Shown one piece after another: positions 10,835 to 22,357 of a stretch of 64,000 nucleotides of DNA (positions are counted from its first letter, which is position 1; each line of letters begins with the position of its first letter). Origin of the DNA: Lytechinus pictus. Its lineage: Eukaryota > Echinodermata > Echinoidea > Temnopleuroida > Toxopneustidae. The notes under the pieces were generated by a model, which searched no databases, was not told where the DNA came from, and was given only the letters and a program-made list of their open reading frames with translations. The stretch covers positions 23,422,501-23,486,500 of the forward strand of contig NC_087259.1 in the NCBI RefSeq assembly GCF_037042905.1, read 5' to 3'. The position numbers and the translations under genes were made by a program.

Positions 10835-12326
10835 TATGGCGTGTAGTGCAGGTTTGCTAAAGCGATTGCCGAGCCTTATACATGGGTTAAATCTCTCTTC
10901 ACACTTCAGTGGTAATGATCAATGGTAATTTCATGTATTATGTCCGTCAAACACGGATAATTGTAGACACTTGTCAATCAGTTCTCGCTGTAAAAAAGGA
11001 AATTCACAAAATGATACAATAACAGTAAAAATTGATTTAACCCGAAGACGACTGAATCAGCCCCCCTCTCAACATTTTTTGCGTTAAATCTGCTGCACAA
11101 AATTTTGTTGACCGCGTCGCTCGCTGACTTTTTACTTTTAAGTCTCGCACAACTTTTGAGACCAAAATTGTGACCCCTGGGTACGCGGTTCTGATATTAC
11201 GCAAGATTTTGTAGGTGCATGTAGGCCCAAAATTGCTCATAAACATGAATTTGTGTGCAAACAGTGTTTTTATCTAAATTCATAAATGTATCATTTTTCC
11301 TTTTACTGATTACTGATTAAAATCAATTAATTCTATCTTGTTTATGGTCAAAATAAAGTCCCTGACAATATCAAGTAAAAAAGTCGAAAAACAAAGAAGT
11401 ACATAAGAAATTTTGAAAACAATAAAATGCATAAGAAAATAAATGTGATGTAATTTTTTTAAAATACATTTGATCAGATCCCTATAAAGAGTCTGTGTAT
11501 CAAAAATAAGCATTTTAGGGGCATTGTTTACTTAATTAGAGCAAACTTATGATTTTATGCATTAATTAGCCTTATTAACTCTTTAAGAGCCATTGGCAGC
11601 TATAGTTGCCCATAGCCCTCTAGTGCCACTGGCAGCTATAGTTGCCCAGGTAACTTTTTTTTGTTTAACCAATTTTACAGCCAGAAAATCAACACCATAT
11701 TCTGTGTTTTTTATGTTGTTATATTGGCAAGGAATTCACAATTGATTTTGTTATATAAAAAATAGTGGTTTACATAGACATTTTTTGAGTAAAATGGCAT
11801 TTTTGCATCATTATTTTGAAGAGTTGATTTCGGATATTGCCGCGATCTGAATCTAGATTTCTCCTATAGACACGTGTGATATAAAGGTTGTGTGTAGCAA
11901 TACACGTACTTCTATGGGCAGAGCAAAGGCGAGTGTGCGAAGGCATTCAGCTCAGAATTGACCAATGACAGAGCGGTACGATGTCTCTCACCCAACGCTA
12001 CTCACCTATTTGCTATTGTTTTATGAATATTCATGAGCTATCGATCGGTTCTTTTTCAGGCCGGTATGGTAGTATTCTTGTGTCAAGGCTTTTTTCTGCC
12101 TGCAAATGTGCACGGTTTGGGGGAGGGGGGGGGTGGTAGGAAAGGTCTTGTACTTTGTTTTTTTAGCATTCTCACAAAATTGTTCTCGTTATAAATATAT
12201 GAGTAAAGAAGGCTGTCATTTCCAACTCTCATCGCACTGCAATCATCACACTCATTATTTATTTATTCATTTATTATTGTTATTATTATTATCATTATTA
12301 GTATTACTAGTATCGTAATCATTATT
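10835..12326 (+). other. intron sequence, AT-rich, no gene
   Basis: Part of the 11.7-kb last intron of gene 1. Contains a near-duplicate pair around 11592-11648 (two copies of GGCAGCTATAGTTGCCCA separated by about 30 bp) and T/A simple repeats near 12260-12320. No exon was recognised. Confidence 0.55.
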
Positions 12327-12684
12327 AGGTGGTCTGTCTATGACAGATCACCTATTATGTTTGTCCGAATTTTCTTTCTTTATTTATTTATTATTTTTAT
12401 TTCTTATTTTTATTTCCTCCATTTCTTGTGGACAGCAAATCTCAGAAAGTTCATATTCAATAATCATCAAAATATCACCACATATCAACATCAATAAGAC
12501 CTCAATTCTGCAAGAATCTTAATGTCATGACGTCATCATGACGTCATCTAGACGCCATTTTGTAAAATCACATTATCAATCATATCTCCATTATCAATTA
12601 TCAAAAATAAATCAAATTCACATGACATAAACTTCAGATCAAGGGTCATCAGGTCATGTCATCAAAGGTCACCTGAAGGTCACG

Positions 12685-12704
12685 ACGCGCGCGTACGCGC
12701 GCGT
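12685..12704. repeat. alternating purine-pyrimidine palindrome
   Basis: ACGCGCGCGTACGCGCGCGT is a perfect 20-bp palindrome of alternating purine and pyrimidine, which favours cruciform or Z-DNA. A looser CG-rich relative (GCGCGCGCAAACGTATGCGC) is at 12784-12803. Confidence 0.85.
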
Positions 12705-13610
12705 CAAAATTTTAAAATGCTAAAAATCACTTTTTGACCAAAACAGAGTACGTTTTAGGTCACTTTAAGCATTTCAAAAAATTGCGCGCGCAAACGTATG
12801 CGCGCGCGTTTCCGCGCGTAACGCCTTGAATGCAACTCAGAAACACCGTTTTTTTTATTTCATTGCATTGATCATATAATTTTGAGCAATTTGATACCTT
12901 GATCAACCTTCTACGACCATTAATAAGGAAATTAACACCCGTTAAAGTTTGCAGCACGTGTGCGCGCGAGCTCTCACTATAGGCCATATATGGGCAAAAA
13001 CATGCCTATAGAAAATCCGCTGTAGCTCTTCAGAACGCGTGGGGACCCCCAATTTTTTTTTCATATTTTGATAGAGTATGAACTAGAGATATAATTTCAT
13101 GTCTCATTTGACCCTCAATTATATTATGACGTCATCAAAATGGCGTCGGAAGTCAAAAAATCCATTTTGCCTATTATGACGTCATTATAATTATGCAAAT
13201 CTTGCTCTAACTCCGTGAATATCGGTCTATTTTCACCCAATTTTTGATATGTTGTAGCTTAGTTCTTACTCTTTCTGAGTTATTGCCTTTATTTTTCATT
13301 TTGATAAACAGATCATCCTCAAAAATTGCAAATAATAATGGCATGTCATTTTTACTCATTTTGCGTGTAATCTCTATGGGACATGACTTTTTCTCAAAAC
13401 TAGATTCTACATTCTTCTATTTCGTAAGCCATATCTCCAATTTTTGTTGCTAGTTATCCCTGAGCTTTTAGTATGTTGTAGCTGAGATTCTAAGCTTTCG
13501 GTTGCGTTTCCTTCATTTTCCGATCAGATGTCGGGATCATGCCCGTAATTCACTTGCAAGATTGGATTTGAGATTCTGGTGTTTTGCTTACGTGTTAAGT
13601 CTATGGGAAA

Positions 13611-13689
13611 TATTCTAGCTCAATCGGTTAGGCGTCAGACTTACTTCTCATTCCATCATGCAGGCAGGGGTTCGAGTCCGCGGGTGAAC

Positions 13690-13690
<1 letters not shown>
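13611..13690 (+). repeat. tRNA-like SINE head followed by T-run
   Basis: Has an A-box-like TAGCTCAATCGGTTAGG and a B-box-like GGTTCGAGTCC at roughly tRNA spacing, followed by a run of about 28 T. The middle does not fold into a proper anticodon arm, so this is a tRNA-derived repeat rather than a tRNA gene. Confidence 0.55.
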
Positions 13691-13720
<30 letters not shown>

Positions 13721-13844
13721 AGCTATCTTGCCCACGATCAATTATAAGAATTCTAACAAATAATAGCTAAAATATTGCAAAATAAAACAGATTATTACGA
13801 AAGACCATTAGTGCCACGGAGAAAAAAAAAACACTATTTCTACT

Positions 13845-14482
13845 AATCTGTTATAACAGATTACGGTATTTCTACTAATCTGTTTAAACAGATTATAATC
13901 TGTTATAACAGATTACGGTATTTCTACTAATCTGTTATAACAGATTACGGTATTTCTACTAATCTGTTATAACAGATTACGGTATTTCTACTAATCTGTT
14001 TAAACAGATTATAATCTGTTATAACAGATTACGGTATTTCTACTAATCTGTTATAACAGATTACGGTATTTCTACTAATCTGTTATAACAGATTACGGTA
14101 TTTCTCCTAATCTGTTTAAACAGATTATAATCTGTTATAACAGATTACGGTATTTCTACTAATCTGTTTAAACAGATTATAATCTGTTATAACAGATTAC
14201 GGTATTTCTACTAATCTGTTATAACAGATTACGGTATTTCTACTAATCTGTTTAAACAGATTATAATCTGTTATAACATATTACGGTATTTCTACTAATC
14301 TGTTATAACAGATTACGGTATTTCTACTAATCTGTTATAACAGATTACGGTATTTCTACTAATCTGTTTAAACAGATTATAATCTGTTATAACAGATTAC
14401 GGTATTTATACTAATCTGTTATAACAGATTACGGTATTTCTACTAATCTGTTTAAACAGATTATAATCTGTTTAAACAGAAT
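13845..14482. repeat. left palindrome array, 23 copies of two 18-mers
   Basis: Two perfect palindromes alternate: AATCTGTTATAACAGATT (15 copies, one altered to TAACATATT) and AATCTGTTTAAACAGATT (8 copies, the last altered). They are joined either by ACGGTATTTCTACT or directly through AT, giving 32-bp units and 20-bp joins in a mixed higher-order pattern. Confidence 0.95.
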
Positions 14483-14490
14483 CGTAAACA

Positions 14491-14782
14491 ATAAGAGTTA
14501 GATCGAGTGTTCCAGCATGGGACCTACGGCAGATGAAAGGGGAATATCTGTGCTTTCAGAAAACGCCAATCACTATTCCCAATAGATGTCTTTCGATATG
14601 TTTTATTTCGATCAAAGAAAAAGATAAATTTTTGCGGGATTTTGCGATTTTCGCCTATTTCCTGGAATAAGAGTTAGATCGAGTGTTCCAGCATGGGACC
14701 TACGGCAGGTGAAAGGGGAATATCTGGGCTTTCAGAAAACGGCAATCACTATTCCCAATATATGTCATTCGATATATTTCCG
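14491..14782 (+). repeat. 110-bp direct duplication in the element core
   Basis: ATAAGAGTTAGATCGAGTGT and the following 90 bp or so occur at 14491 and again at 14667, with a few differences (GCAGATG/GCAGGTG, AATAGATG/AATATATG). The start-to-start distance is about 176 bp. Not coding. Confidence 0.85.
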
Positions 14783-15674
14783 CCAATTCTTAGCATTTGT
14801 CTGAAGATTCGAATTATTCACGATAAACATCCTTTGACGAGGTCACGCCATTCATCACCTCAAACGGTAAAGTATCGGTGATAATTATTCCGCAAGTAAA
14901 ATAGTTCCAATAGCATTTTTATTTTTCACCTCATTTTTACAAATTTAATTGAAATGATAGCCCATCCTGTTGAATCACTGTAAATTGCCGAATCATATGG
15001 ATGCCTTTTGTCAATTTGGTATATTTAATTAATAAAACTGGAAATGGGTTGGGTCGAATGAATATCCTTTGCATTTCTTTTGTAATGAGTCTGGTATTTC
15101 CAGTCTTATTCTGCCACAGTATTACTGTTTAACACTTTGTTGTTGTTCTGTTTAACCACATATAAAATTCAAATATTAACTTATCGGGGCGTGTTTTGAA
15201 ACCGAAATCAAGATTAGGTTCAAAAGAAAATAATGTGATGTTGACAAACCATAGAGATGCACGTAAATGCTTATATCTTCCCCTCTCTCCCTCTTTGTCA
15301 TGTTAGTTTAATCTGCGCAAACTTCCTGTTGAACGTAGTCTCCTCATTGTTACACATCCATAATGATTAAGATTAACAGGTAGAATTCGGGTAGTTGAAT
15401 AATATTAAGAAATTCGTGCTTTATTTCTAGCCCCATTATATCACATCAAATCCTTCAATCCTACATCCTAATCTATATCGCTAGGGAGAAATACAATTTC
15501 CCTTTTGTTTGCACCATTTCGGAGACGCAATACTCATTTTTTTCCAGTCGCTATTTTCATTTTTATTGGTCGAACGCTAGTGGTCGACAGTTTCAACGAG
15601 CGTGTGCGGGTGACGTCATCACAGCCACTATAGCGGAAGTTAAGTGACAAAAGAAGGTCGTATCTTGTTGATCT

Positions 15675-16008
15675 GTAATCTGTTATAACAGATTATAATC
15701 TGTTTAAACAGTTTAGTAGAAATACCGTAATCTGTTATAACAGATTATAATCTGTTTAAACAGATTAGTAGAAATACCGTAATCTGTTATAACAGATTAG
15801 TAGAAATACCGTAATCTGTTATAACAGATTATAATCTGTTTAAACAGATTAGTAGAAATACCGTAATCTGTTATAACAGATTAGTAGAAATACCGTAATC
15901 TGTTATAACAGATTAGTAGAAATACCGTAATCTGTTATAACAGATTAGTAGAAATCTGTTTAAGCAGATTAGTAGAAATACCGTAATCTGTTATAACAGA
16001 TTAGTAGA
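15675..16008. repeat. right palindrome array, 12 copies, inverted
   Basis: Contains eight AATCTGTTATAACAGATT and four TTTAAA-type palindromes (two altered), joined by AGTAGAAATACCGT, the reverse complement of the left-hand linker. It is about half as long as the left array. Confidence 0.95.
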
Positions 16009-16079
16009 AATAGTGTTTTTTTTTCTCCGTGGCACGAATGGTCTTTCGTAGATTATAATTACTTTTTTATATCATATCT

Positions 16080-16510
16080 ATTTATCTGTCTGTCTATCTA
16101 CCTACATGACATATCTATCTCTCTGTCTAATATATATCTTTCTGTTTGAATACGTCCCTCTCTCTCTATCTATCCATATGTCTGTCTGTCTATCTACCTA
16201 CATTGTATATCTATCTGTCTGTTTATCTCTCTCTCTCTCTCTCTGTCTAATATATATGTATCTATCTGTTTAGATATGTCTATCTATCTATCCATCCATC
16301 TGCCTGTCTCTATCTATCTATCTATCTATCTATATATCTATCTATCTATCTGTCTGTCTGTCTCTCTATCTATCTATCTATCTGTCTATCTATCTATCTA
16401 TCTATCTATCTATATGTCTGTCTCTCTATTCATCTATATGTCTGTCTCTCTATCTATCTCTGTCTCGATCACTATCAATCTATATGTCTGTCTCTGTATC
16501 TATCTATATG

Positions 16511-16547
<37 letters not shown>

Positions 16548-17250
16548 ATATCTATCTATATGTCTGTCTCTCTATCTATCTATATTTCTGTCTCTCTGTC
16601 TATCTATATGTTTGTCTATCTATATGTCTGTCTATCTATCCATGAAGCTATCACGAGAAGGAGAACCATCTTCCAATTTCTCTCTTAATCCTTTGTTATC
16701 GCTTCCTTCGGGCGAAGGAACGATATCTAACATCAATTGGCGAGCCGCCAGGCGAAAGTTAGAGCCCGCTTACATAACGCGATAGGACCACGCAGCATGA
16801 AGCTATTACGAGATAGCTCGTAATAGCTTCATGATATGTCTGTCTCTCTATCTATATATATGTCTGTCTGTCTATCTGTCTATCTATCTATCTGTCTGTC
16901 TCTCTTTCTATCTATATGTTTATATATGTTTTATTAATATAACCACCAATCATCTCTCTATCTATCTATATATCTATATATCTATCAATCTATCTCTCTA
17001 TCTATAAGTCTGTCTCTCTATCTATCTATATGTCTGTCTCTCTATCTATATGTCTGTCTCTCTATATCTATCTTTATATGTCTATGTTTTATTAATATAA
17101 CCACCTATAATTTATCTCTCCATTCATCACTCCATCCATCTAATATAATTATCTTTCTTGTATGTATCTGTTTGATTATGTAAATCTGTTTGTCTATCTA
17201 TTTTTCAATCTAATATCTGTTTAAATATTTTTTTCCTGTTTATCTATCTA
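16080..17250. repeat. TCTA/TCTG tetranucleotide microsatellite
   Basis: Over 1 kb of TCTA and TCTG repeats with occasional changes, interrupted by an insertion at 16642-16833. The long open frame reading YLSIYLS-type residues is a product of the repeat and not a gene. Confidence 0.95.
16642..16833. mobile_element. 192-bp insertion with CATGAAGCTAT(C/T)ACGAG ends inside the microsatellite
   Basis: Left end CATGAAGCTATCACGAG; right end CTCGTAATAGCTTCATG. Immediately before the right end is another copy, CATGAAGCTATTACGAG (16796-16812), so the last 38 bp form a perfect 17-bp hairpin with loop ATAG. The body is non-repetitive and GC-richer than its surroundings (e.g. CTTCCTTCGGGCGAAGGAA, itself hairpin-forming). 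Confidence 0.75.
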
Positions 17251-17265
17251 TACGACAGACCACCT

Positions 17266-19440
17266 AATTCGTCCGCATGACGAATTAAAATCTAGTTATT
17301 GTTATTGTTATTATTATCATCATTATTCTTCTCCTTCACTTTTTTATTATTAATGTTATTGCCATCAGAATCATCATCATCATCATTATGATTATTATTC
17401 AAAAATAATTGTTGTAATCATATCAATTGCATTCCTTCTGCAGCCAAACTCTCTCTTCATAAACTTAAGATCAGGTAAATAACGGTTCAAATTCGTTTGT
17501 GTTTTTATAGCCCAAACCATAAAAAAAAGAATGATTGACATTGTTATGCTTATCAATATCATATTCAAATTCTCACAAAAATATGAATCGTTCAATATTC
17601 TCCTTGAATAAAATAGGAAGAAGCAAAACAAATAAATGTGATAATTAAAACGGCCGATAATACCGCTTTATTCGTCTCAAGATTGATTTGTTTTTCAAGG
17701 TGGATGTTTTTCCTTTGCTAAATCAAACCATTGGTCAGAGAAAAAGTAAACGGAGTATATACAGTAATATCAGATGTTTTGAGGAAAATAATGTAAGGGA
17801 TACATTAACAAAACCGATCAGACCGACCTGTTAGTTGCTGCATCATTGACGTCACTATCAAGGGGATTTTAAAACGACTTTAGAGAGTAGAAATGAAAAT
17901 GATAACTATGATAACGGGTTGAATATTACATTTCTTTATACCACGCATATTATTGTACACTATGTTATCTGAACAAATTATTTCTTTTACCATGGATAGT
18001 GCTACGAGCTGGGGAGGCCCTGGGCGGATGCAGGATTTTTCTGTAGGGGGGCAAATTGTTTTCTCTTTACCTGGGTCACCCATAAGAAATCAATACCGGA
18101 ACCTTTGAAAGTATTCAAAAGTCAAATCAAAAGATGCGCGTGAGCCCCGATTTCTATGAACATCCTGTGCTAAATTACTCTCCTAGATAATAGGTCAGGA
18201 GGGAGCGCGGATTAGAGATTCCTCATGAAAGAGAGTCTGGTCATCTATTGTTCATGACTTGGTGGCATGAACAAAAGAATGTAGTCACGTAGAATGTTAA
18301 CAGGGGGCTATTTTGGTCAGACCAGTAATACAGAACAAATAGGCCTATTTTCTTTTTGAAAATTTGTATTGATTTTTTGTTTGTAACTGATTTGCATTCC
18401 CTCTTCTTTGATTCACGAAAAATAAACTTTTTTTTCTTACTTCTGTGCACTTTGCCAAGAACGCCCATATTATTTTGTGGGATTTTATACCCCAAACTTG
18501 TAATTATTGAATCTGTCCGACCCATCTTTATCTATATTTCAATATATCATCTTTAGTTCTTTTATATTTTGTCTCCTGACTGGCATTAACTTTGTTTGTT
18601 ACACTACGAATAAAAAAAATTACAGAGTCTTATTTTGAAGACTACACGAATGAAAGGGTACGGTTGGCCGCACTTTGAAGATACATGGCTCTAATATATT
18701 ATTGTGTGTGTTTGCTTGGGGATCGCAGCTGTGCTGTGATTGGTCACTTGATCGAAGACAATGCCCTTTTTTTGGAACAGGTCGCTTTCTCGTACTTCAG
18801 CAGAGGAAATAACTTGAATAGCAAAATAGTATTTCATTCAAAAGAGCATTATTTTTCGTTATTTCTGTTTGTTCAATTTCATCAATAGATACGTCATTTG
18901 AAAGGGTAAACATTGAACTTTCATTTTATCTTCTTAATTTCTTGGTATCTCTACAATTCCTCAGGTTATTTACTCTTTGAAATGTTCATGAAATCATAAT
19001 TTTATAGGTTTTACTTATTGAAAAAAAAATGATGTAAAATATTACATCTTTTCTCCATTTTTCCAAACGCGAATATGAAAGATAATAACACGACCATAAA
19101 GCCCATGAACCATGCATCATTCCATGTGTAGAAGGTTTTATTATACAACGTACGGGTAAAGAATTATGACCGTTTTAACATATGTCGCTGCTCACATTTC
19201 GGTCAATTTAGCATTCCCTCGAATATCCCTGGCAGTAGAGGGGTATTGGGCCTGGCAGAGTAAGAGTTAACTAGCAATGAGATTTTTTTTGCAAAATTTG
19301 ACCTTATTTTTTTGTAGATTATGCCATGGGTAACGTGCGTGCCAATTTTCGTCGCAATCGATAGCTGAGATCATTAAGGTGGGGCTGATTCAGCCCCCCT
19401 TCTTACATGTAGGTGTCAAAATAGCCCAGTCTATATAGGG
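17266..19440. other. intron sequence of gene 1, no gene
   Basis: TTA/ATC simple repeats near 17300-17400, then AT-rich unique sequence. A motif GGGCGGATGCAGGATTTTTC near 18023 is debris of a G/C-run element. Minus-strand open frames at 17395 and 18241 lack recognisable motifs or splice context. Confidence 0.5.
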
Positions 19441-20042
19441 TTAAAGGACAAGTCCACCCCAACAAAAAGATGATTTTAACTAAAAGAGAAAAACCAAACA
19501 AGCATAACACTGAAAATTTCATCGAAATTGGATGTAAAATAAGAAAGTAATGACATATTTAAGTTCTGCTTAATTTCACAAAACAGTTATATGCACATCT
19601 TGGTCAGTATACCATAAGGGGACTGATGATGTCACTATTTCTTTTGTATTTTATTATATGTATATGACATGAAATATTTTAATTTTTTCTTCATTGGATG
19701 GTGAAACAAGTTTTCTTCCTCCATGAACATGGGGAATTACAATTGTTTTAACATTTTATGGTTCAGTCAAGCTGTCCTCATTATCAAATCTGTAAAAAAT
19801 GAAATATTGTATAATTCAAACAATATATAAAACAAAAATAGTGAGTGAGGGACATCATCGACTCTCGCATTTGCATGTTGCTCAATTTTGCTTATCAAGG
19901 TTTGTGAAAAATAATAAAGCAAAACTTTAAATGCCATTTTCTTATTTTACATCCGATTTTGATGAAATTTTCAGTGTTATGCTTGTTTGTTTTTCTCTGT
20001 TGATTAAAATCAACTTTTTACTGGGATGGACTTGACCTATAA
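19441..20042. mobile_element. TTAA-type MITE, AAAGGACAAGTCCACCCC family
   Basis: Left end TTAAAGGACAAGTCCACCCC; right end GGGATGGACTTGACCTATAA, its inverse with a few changes. The inner arms are also inverted: CATCGAAATTGGATGTAAAA at the left and TTTTACATCCGATTTTGATG at the right. About 600 bp, non-coding. Confidence 0.85.
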
Positions 20043-20628
20043 CATTATGGACATGATTATAGAGAATGATAAGAGTACATGACATGCATTTATATGAATT
20101 ACATTCACTGGCTTTGAGGGAGCATGATGGCTAAGTCAATATAACGGCTGCCTGATGAAATTAACAAACATGGTGGCCCATAAGAGGTTCCATTTGTACC
20201 AAGGTACAAAAGCATAGACTCTGCAGAATTGTGTTCATAATCATTCTTATTTCATAACGTTCACAAAGAAGTAAATGCGCGCATTTGGTAAAGGGCACCT
20301 AATTGAAGTGCGATAATGCAAGAAATGTGCATAGTCCATGGTTTTGTACCTTGGTAGAATTATAACCTAGAATGTGGGCCGATGGGTTTGAGTATTCATG
20401 GATGGAAGACTGAAGCCTGCGTTGTGTTAACGTCTCCCTCCCGTATTTCATAGATGCAGGCTATGTCACAGTGGAAAACACTGCCCCTTGAATAGGGCTT
20501 CAAGTGTAGGTTCCATGGTAGATGAGAGTCAACACTTATATGCACTTTAAGAACCCACTGCATTATTTGTATAATAGGGGATATCTTGGAGTAGTGGCCC
20601 ACCTGCACACCTCGATCAGTTTTATCTA
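20043..20628. other. intron sequence, no gene
   Basis: Unique AT-rich sequence between two MITEs; nothing coding recognised. Confidence 0.55.
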
Positions 20629-21782
20629 CAGTGCGTCTAAAAAAAAACTATACACTTTTTAAAGGGCTACCAAACAAAAAATATGTCACTTTGGGGGAAA
20701 AACTCTATACACATGGAAAGCCAATAAAGTCAACTTTCAGTTGACACAAAAAAGTTGGAAAACTATTCATGCTTGAGTGAGCACTACCCACTTAAACAAA
20801 GGATATGAAAATTAGGGTGGGCAGGAATTAGCCTTCTGATTTCTTTCAGTTTTTGAGAGGCGAGTCCCTTGGAACTTGCAAACTTGAGGGTGTTGTGATA
20901 AATTAATGGTCATTCATTATCAATTTGAATTGTTAGAGCAAATTTCATGATTTATCAAATTGAAATTTCATGCATGAGTGAGCGTGAAATGCAATCTTTA
21001 CGTACGCATTAAGTCCAGAGCGGACTGTCAATTTGATAATAGATTCTGAAAATTAGCTCTTCATCCTTTACCTATCAATCATTCAATCAGAAATTTGTTA
21101 GTAAATCAACTCCATCAATGTGAATAATCAAACATTCAGCTTTTCAATAAATTATTTCATAAATCACCATAAGTTCTTAATAATCATTCAACGGAAAAGA
21201 AAGACCTATCAACCATCAGTCACTTGACATTTAAGTTTTGAATATCATTTGGGAAAAAGAAAGGGGATGGGGGCGGGAAAAGGGGTACAGAGAGAGAGAG
21301 AGGGGGGTTAGTGTTCTGTTGACCCTTATCCCATCAACCTACTTCCCCCACCTAAGTCCTATTTCATCCCTATTCCATGAACACATTGGTAAGATCCACA
21401 TGAAAAAGTTAAAAATTGTATTTCATGTTCACTCATGCATTAAATTTCAATTTAATAATTCTTGAAATTTGCTCTAAAAACCTAAATTGATCATCCTTGA
21501 TCATTGATTTATCACAAAATCATTAACTTTACAAATTCCAAGGGACTTGCATCTAAAAAAACTGGAAGAAATTGGAAGGCTAATTCCTGCCCAGCCTAAT
21601 TTCCATACCCTTTGTTTAAGTGAGTAGTGCTCACTGAAGCATGAATAATTTTCCAACTTTTTGGTGTCATCTGAAAGTTGACCTTATTGGCTTTCCATAT
21701 ATATAGGTATTTTCCCTCAAAGTGACATATTTTTTGTTTGGTAACCATTTCAAAAGTGTATAGTTTTTTTTGAGACGCACTG
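20629..21782. mobile_element. 1.15-kb long-TIR element with TA duplication
   Basis: Starts CAGTGCGTCT followed by an A-run and CTATACACTTTT, and ends with the inverse (GTATAGTTTTTTTTGAGACG then CACTG), flanked by TA on both sides (20627-20628, 21783-21784). Arms are inverted over about 330 bp (for example ATTAGCCTTCTGATTTCTTT at the left against a diverged inverse at 21560-21590). The ends look like those of Tc1/mariner MITEs. The middle has a GA-rich stretch (21250-21305) and no transposase. Confidence 0.85.
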
Positions 21783-22357
21783 TAGAGGAGAGACCCACGT
21801 GTCACTTGATTTGAGTCGCCTTTCACCTCCCAGGCACAGGTCATACCAAATAAATAATTATTTGAAAAATGTCACAAATACACAAGAAGTTACAAAGGAG
21901 GGTGAGGTAGCAGCTGGAATAACCCCTGAGGTGCAATAATTGTCCCAGATATTGAACAATCTCTCAGGATTAGCACATTAGCAATGGAGCTGCTTGCTTG
22001 CATGTATTGTGAAATGCTCCTATTTGCACAGGTAATAATTTGATAAAATCAATAGATAACCAGTCTTTTAAGACAATGACTGTTTAATACATAATCTCCT
22101 TATTTTTAATACTGTAACGATTGTTATTACAATTATCATCATCAACATCATCACCACCAGGTAACGTCTGTATTACAGATAGTATTATTACAGTTTCTGT
22201 CATTTAATTCATTGATTAGCATGCACTTCAGGAAAAGTCAAAGAATTCAATTCTGATCTTGTGTGCATTCTAGTGTGACGAGCGTTGGAAATAGGACTAA
22301 ATCTCTTCCTTTGTTTTGTACTTCCTTGTACATGTATTTGCTCTTTGTTTGATGCAG
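21783..22357 (+). other. end of the 11.7-kb intron of gene 1
   Basis: AT-rich with a short ATC/ATT repeat near 22135. It ends with tttgatgcag at 22348-22357, the acceptor of the terminal exon. Confidence 0.6.

Larger units (their letters stand above)
13798..16048. mobile_element. 2.25-kb TA-flanked element with subterminal palindrome arrays
   Basis: Ends are inverted over about 53 bp: the left begins CGAAAGACCATTAGTGCCAC and the right, inverted, reads CGAAAGACCATTCGTGCCAC, continuing through GGAG, an A-run and CACTATTTCTACTAATCTG. Both ends are flanked by TA (13796-13797 and 16049-16050), a likely target duplication. Inside each end is an array of 18-bp palindromes, 23 at the left and 12 at the right, inverted relative to each other. 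The central 1.2 kb (14490-15660) has no long open frame and no transposase, so the element is non-autonomous. TA duplication is seen with Tc1/mariner-like elements, but no family was recognised from the ends. Confidence 0.85.
12327..17265. mobile_element. composite element with AGGTGGTCTGTC ends
   Basis: The left end AGGTGGTCTGTC (12327-12338) forms its own hairpin with GACAGATCACCT. The right end GACAGACCACCT is at 17254-17265, followed by the hairpin AATTCGTC-cgcat-GACGAATT. The left 1.3 kb is unique-looking non-coding sequence with CATGACGTCATC repeats. The middle is occupied by the separate element 13798-16048 and by the microsatellite 16080-17250. That the two ends belong to one element is inference from their matching sequence and orientation. 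Confidence 0.45.

Noticed and set aside
13611..13690. tRNA gene
   Set aside because: A and B boxes are present but the anticodon arm and acceptor stem do not pair; a SINE-like remnant fits better.
13845..14482. Regularly spaced palindromic repeats suggestive of CRISPR
   Set aside because: Spacers are constant linkers, repeats occur in mirrored arrays within a transposon, and the setting is an animal intron.
16276..16785. 169-codon open frame reading YLSIYLS repeats
   Set aside because: It is the translation of a TCTA/TCTG microsatellite, with the tail reading into the inserted hairpin element.
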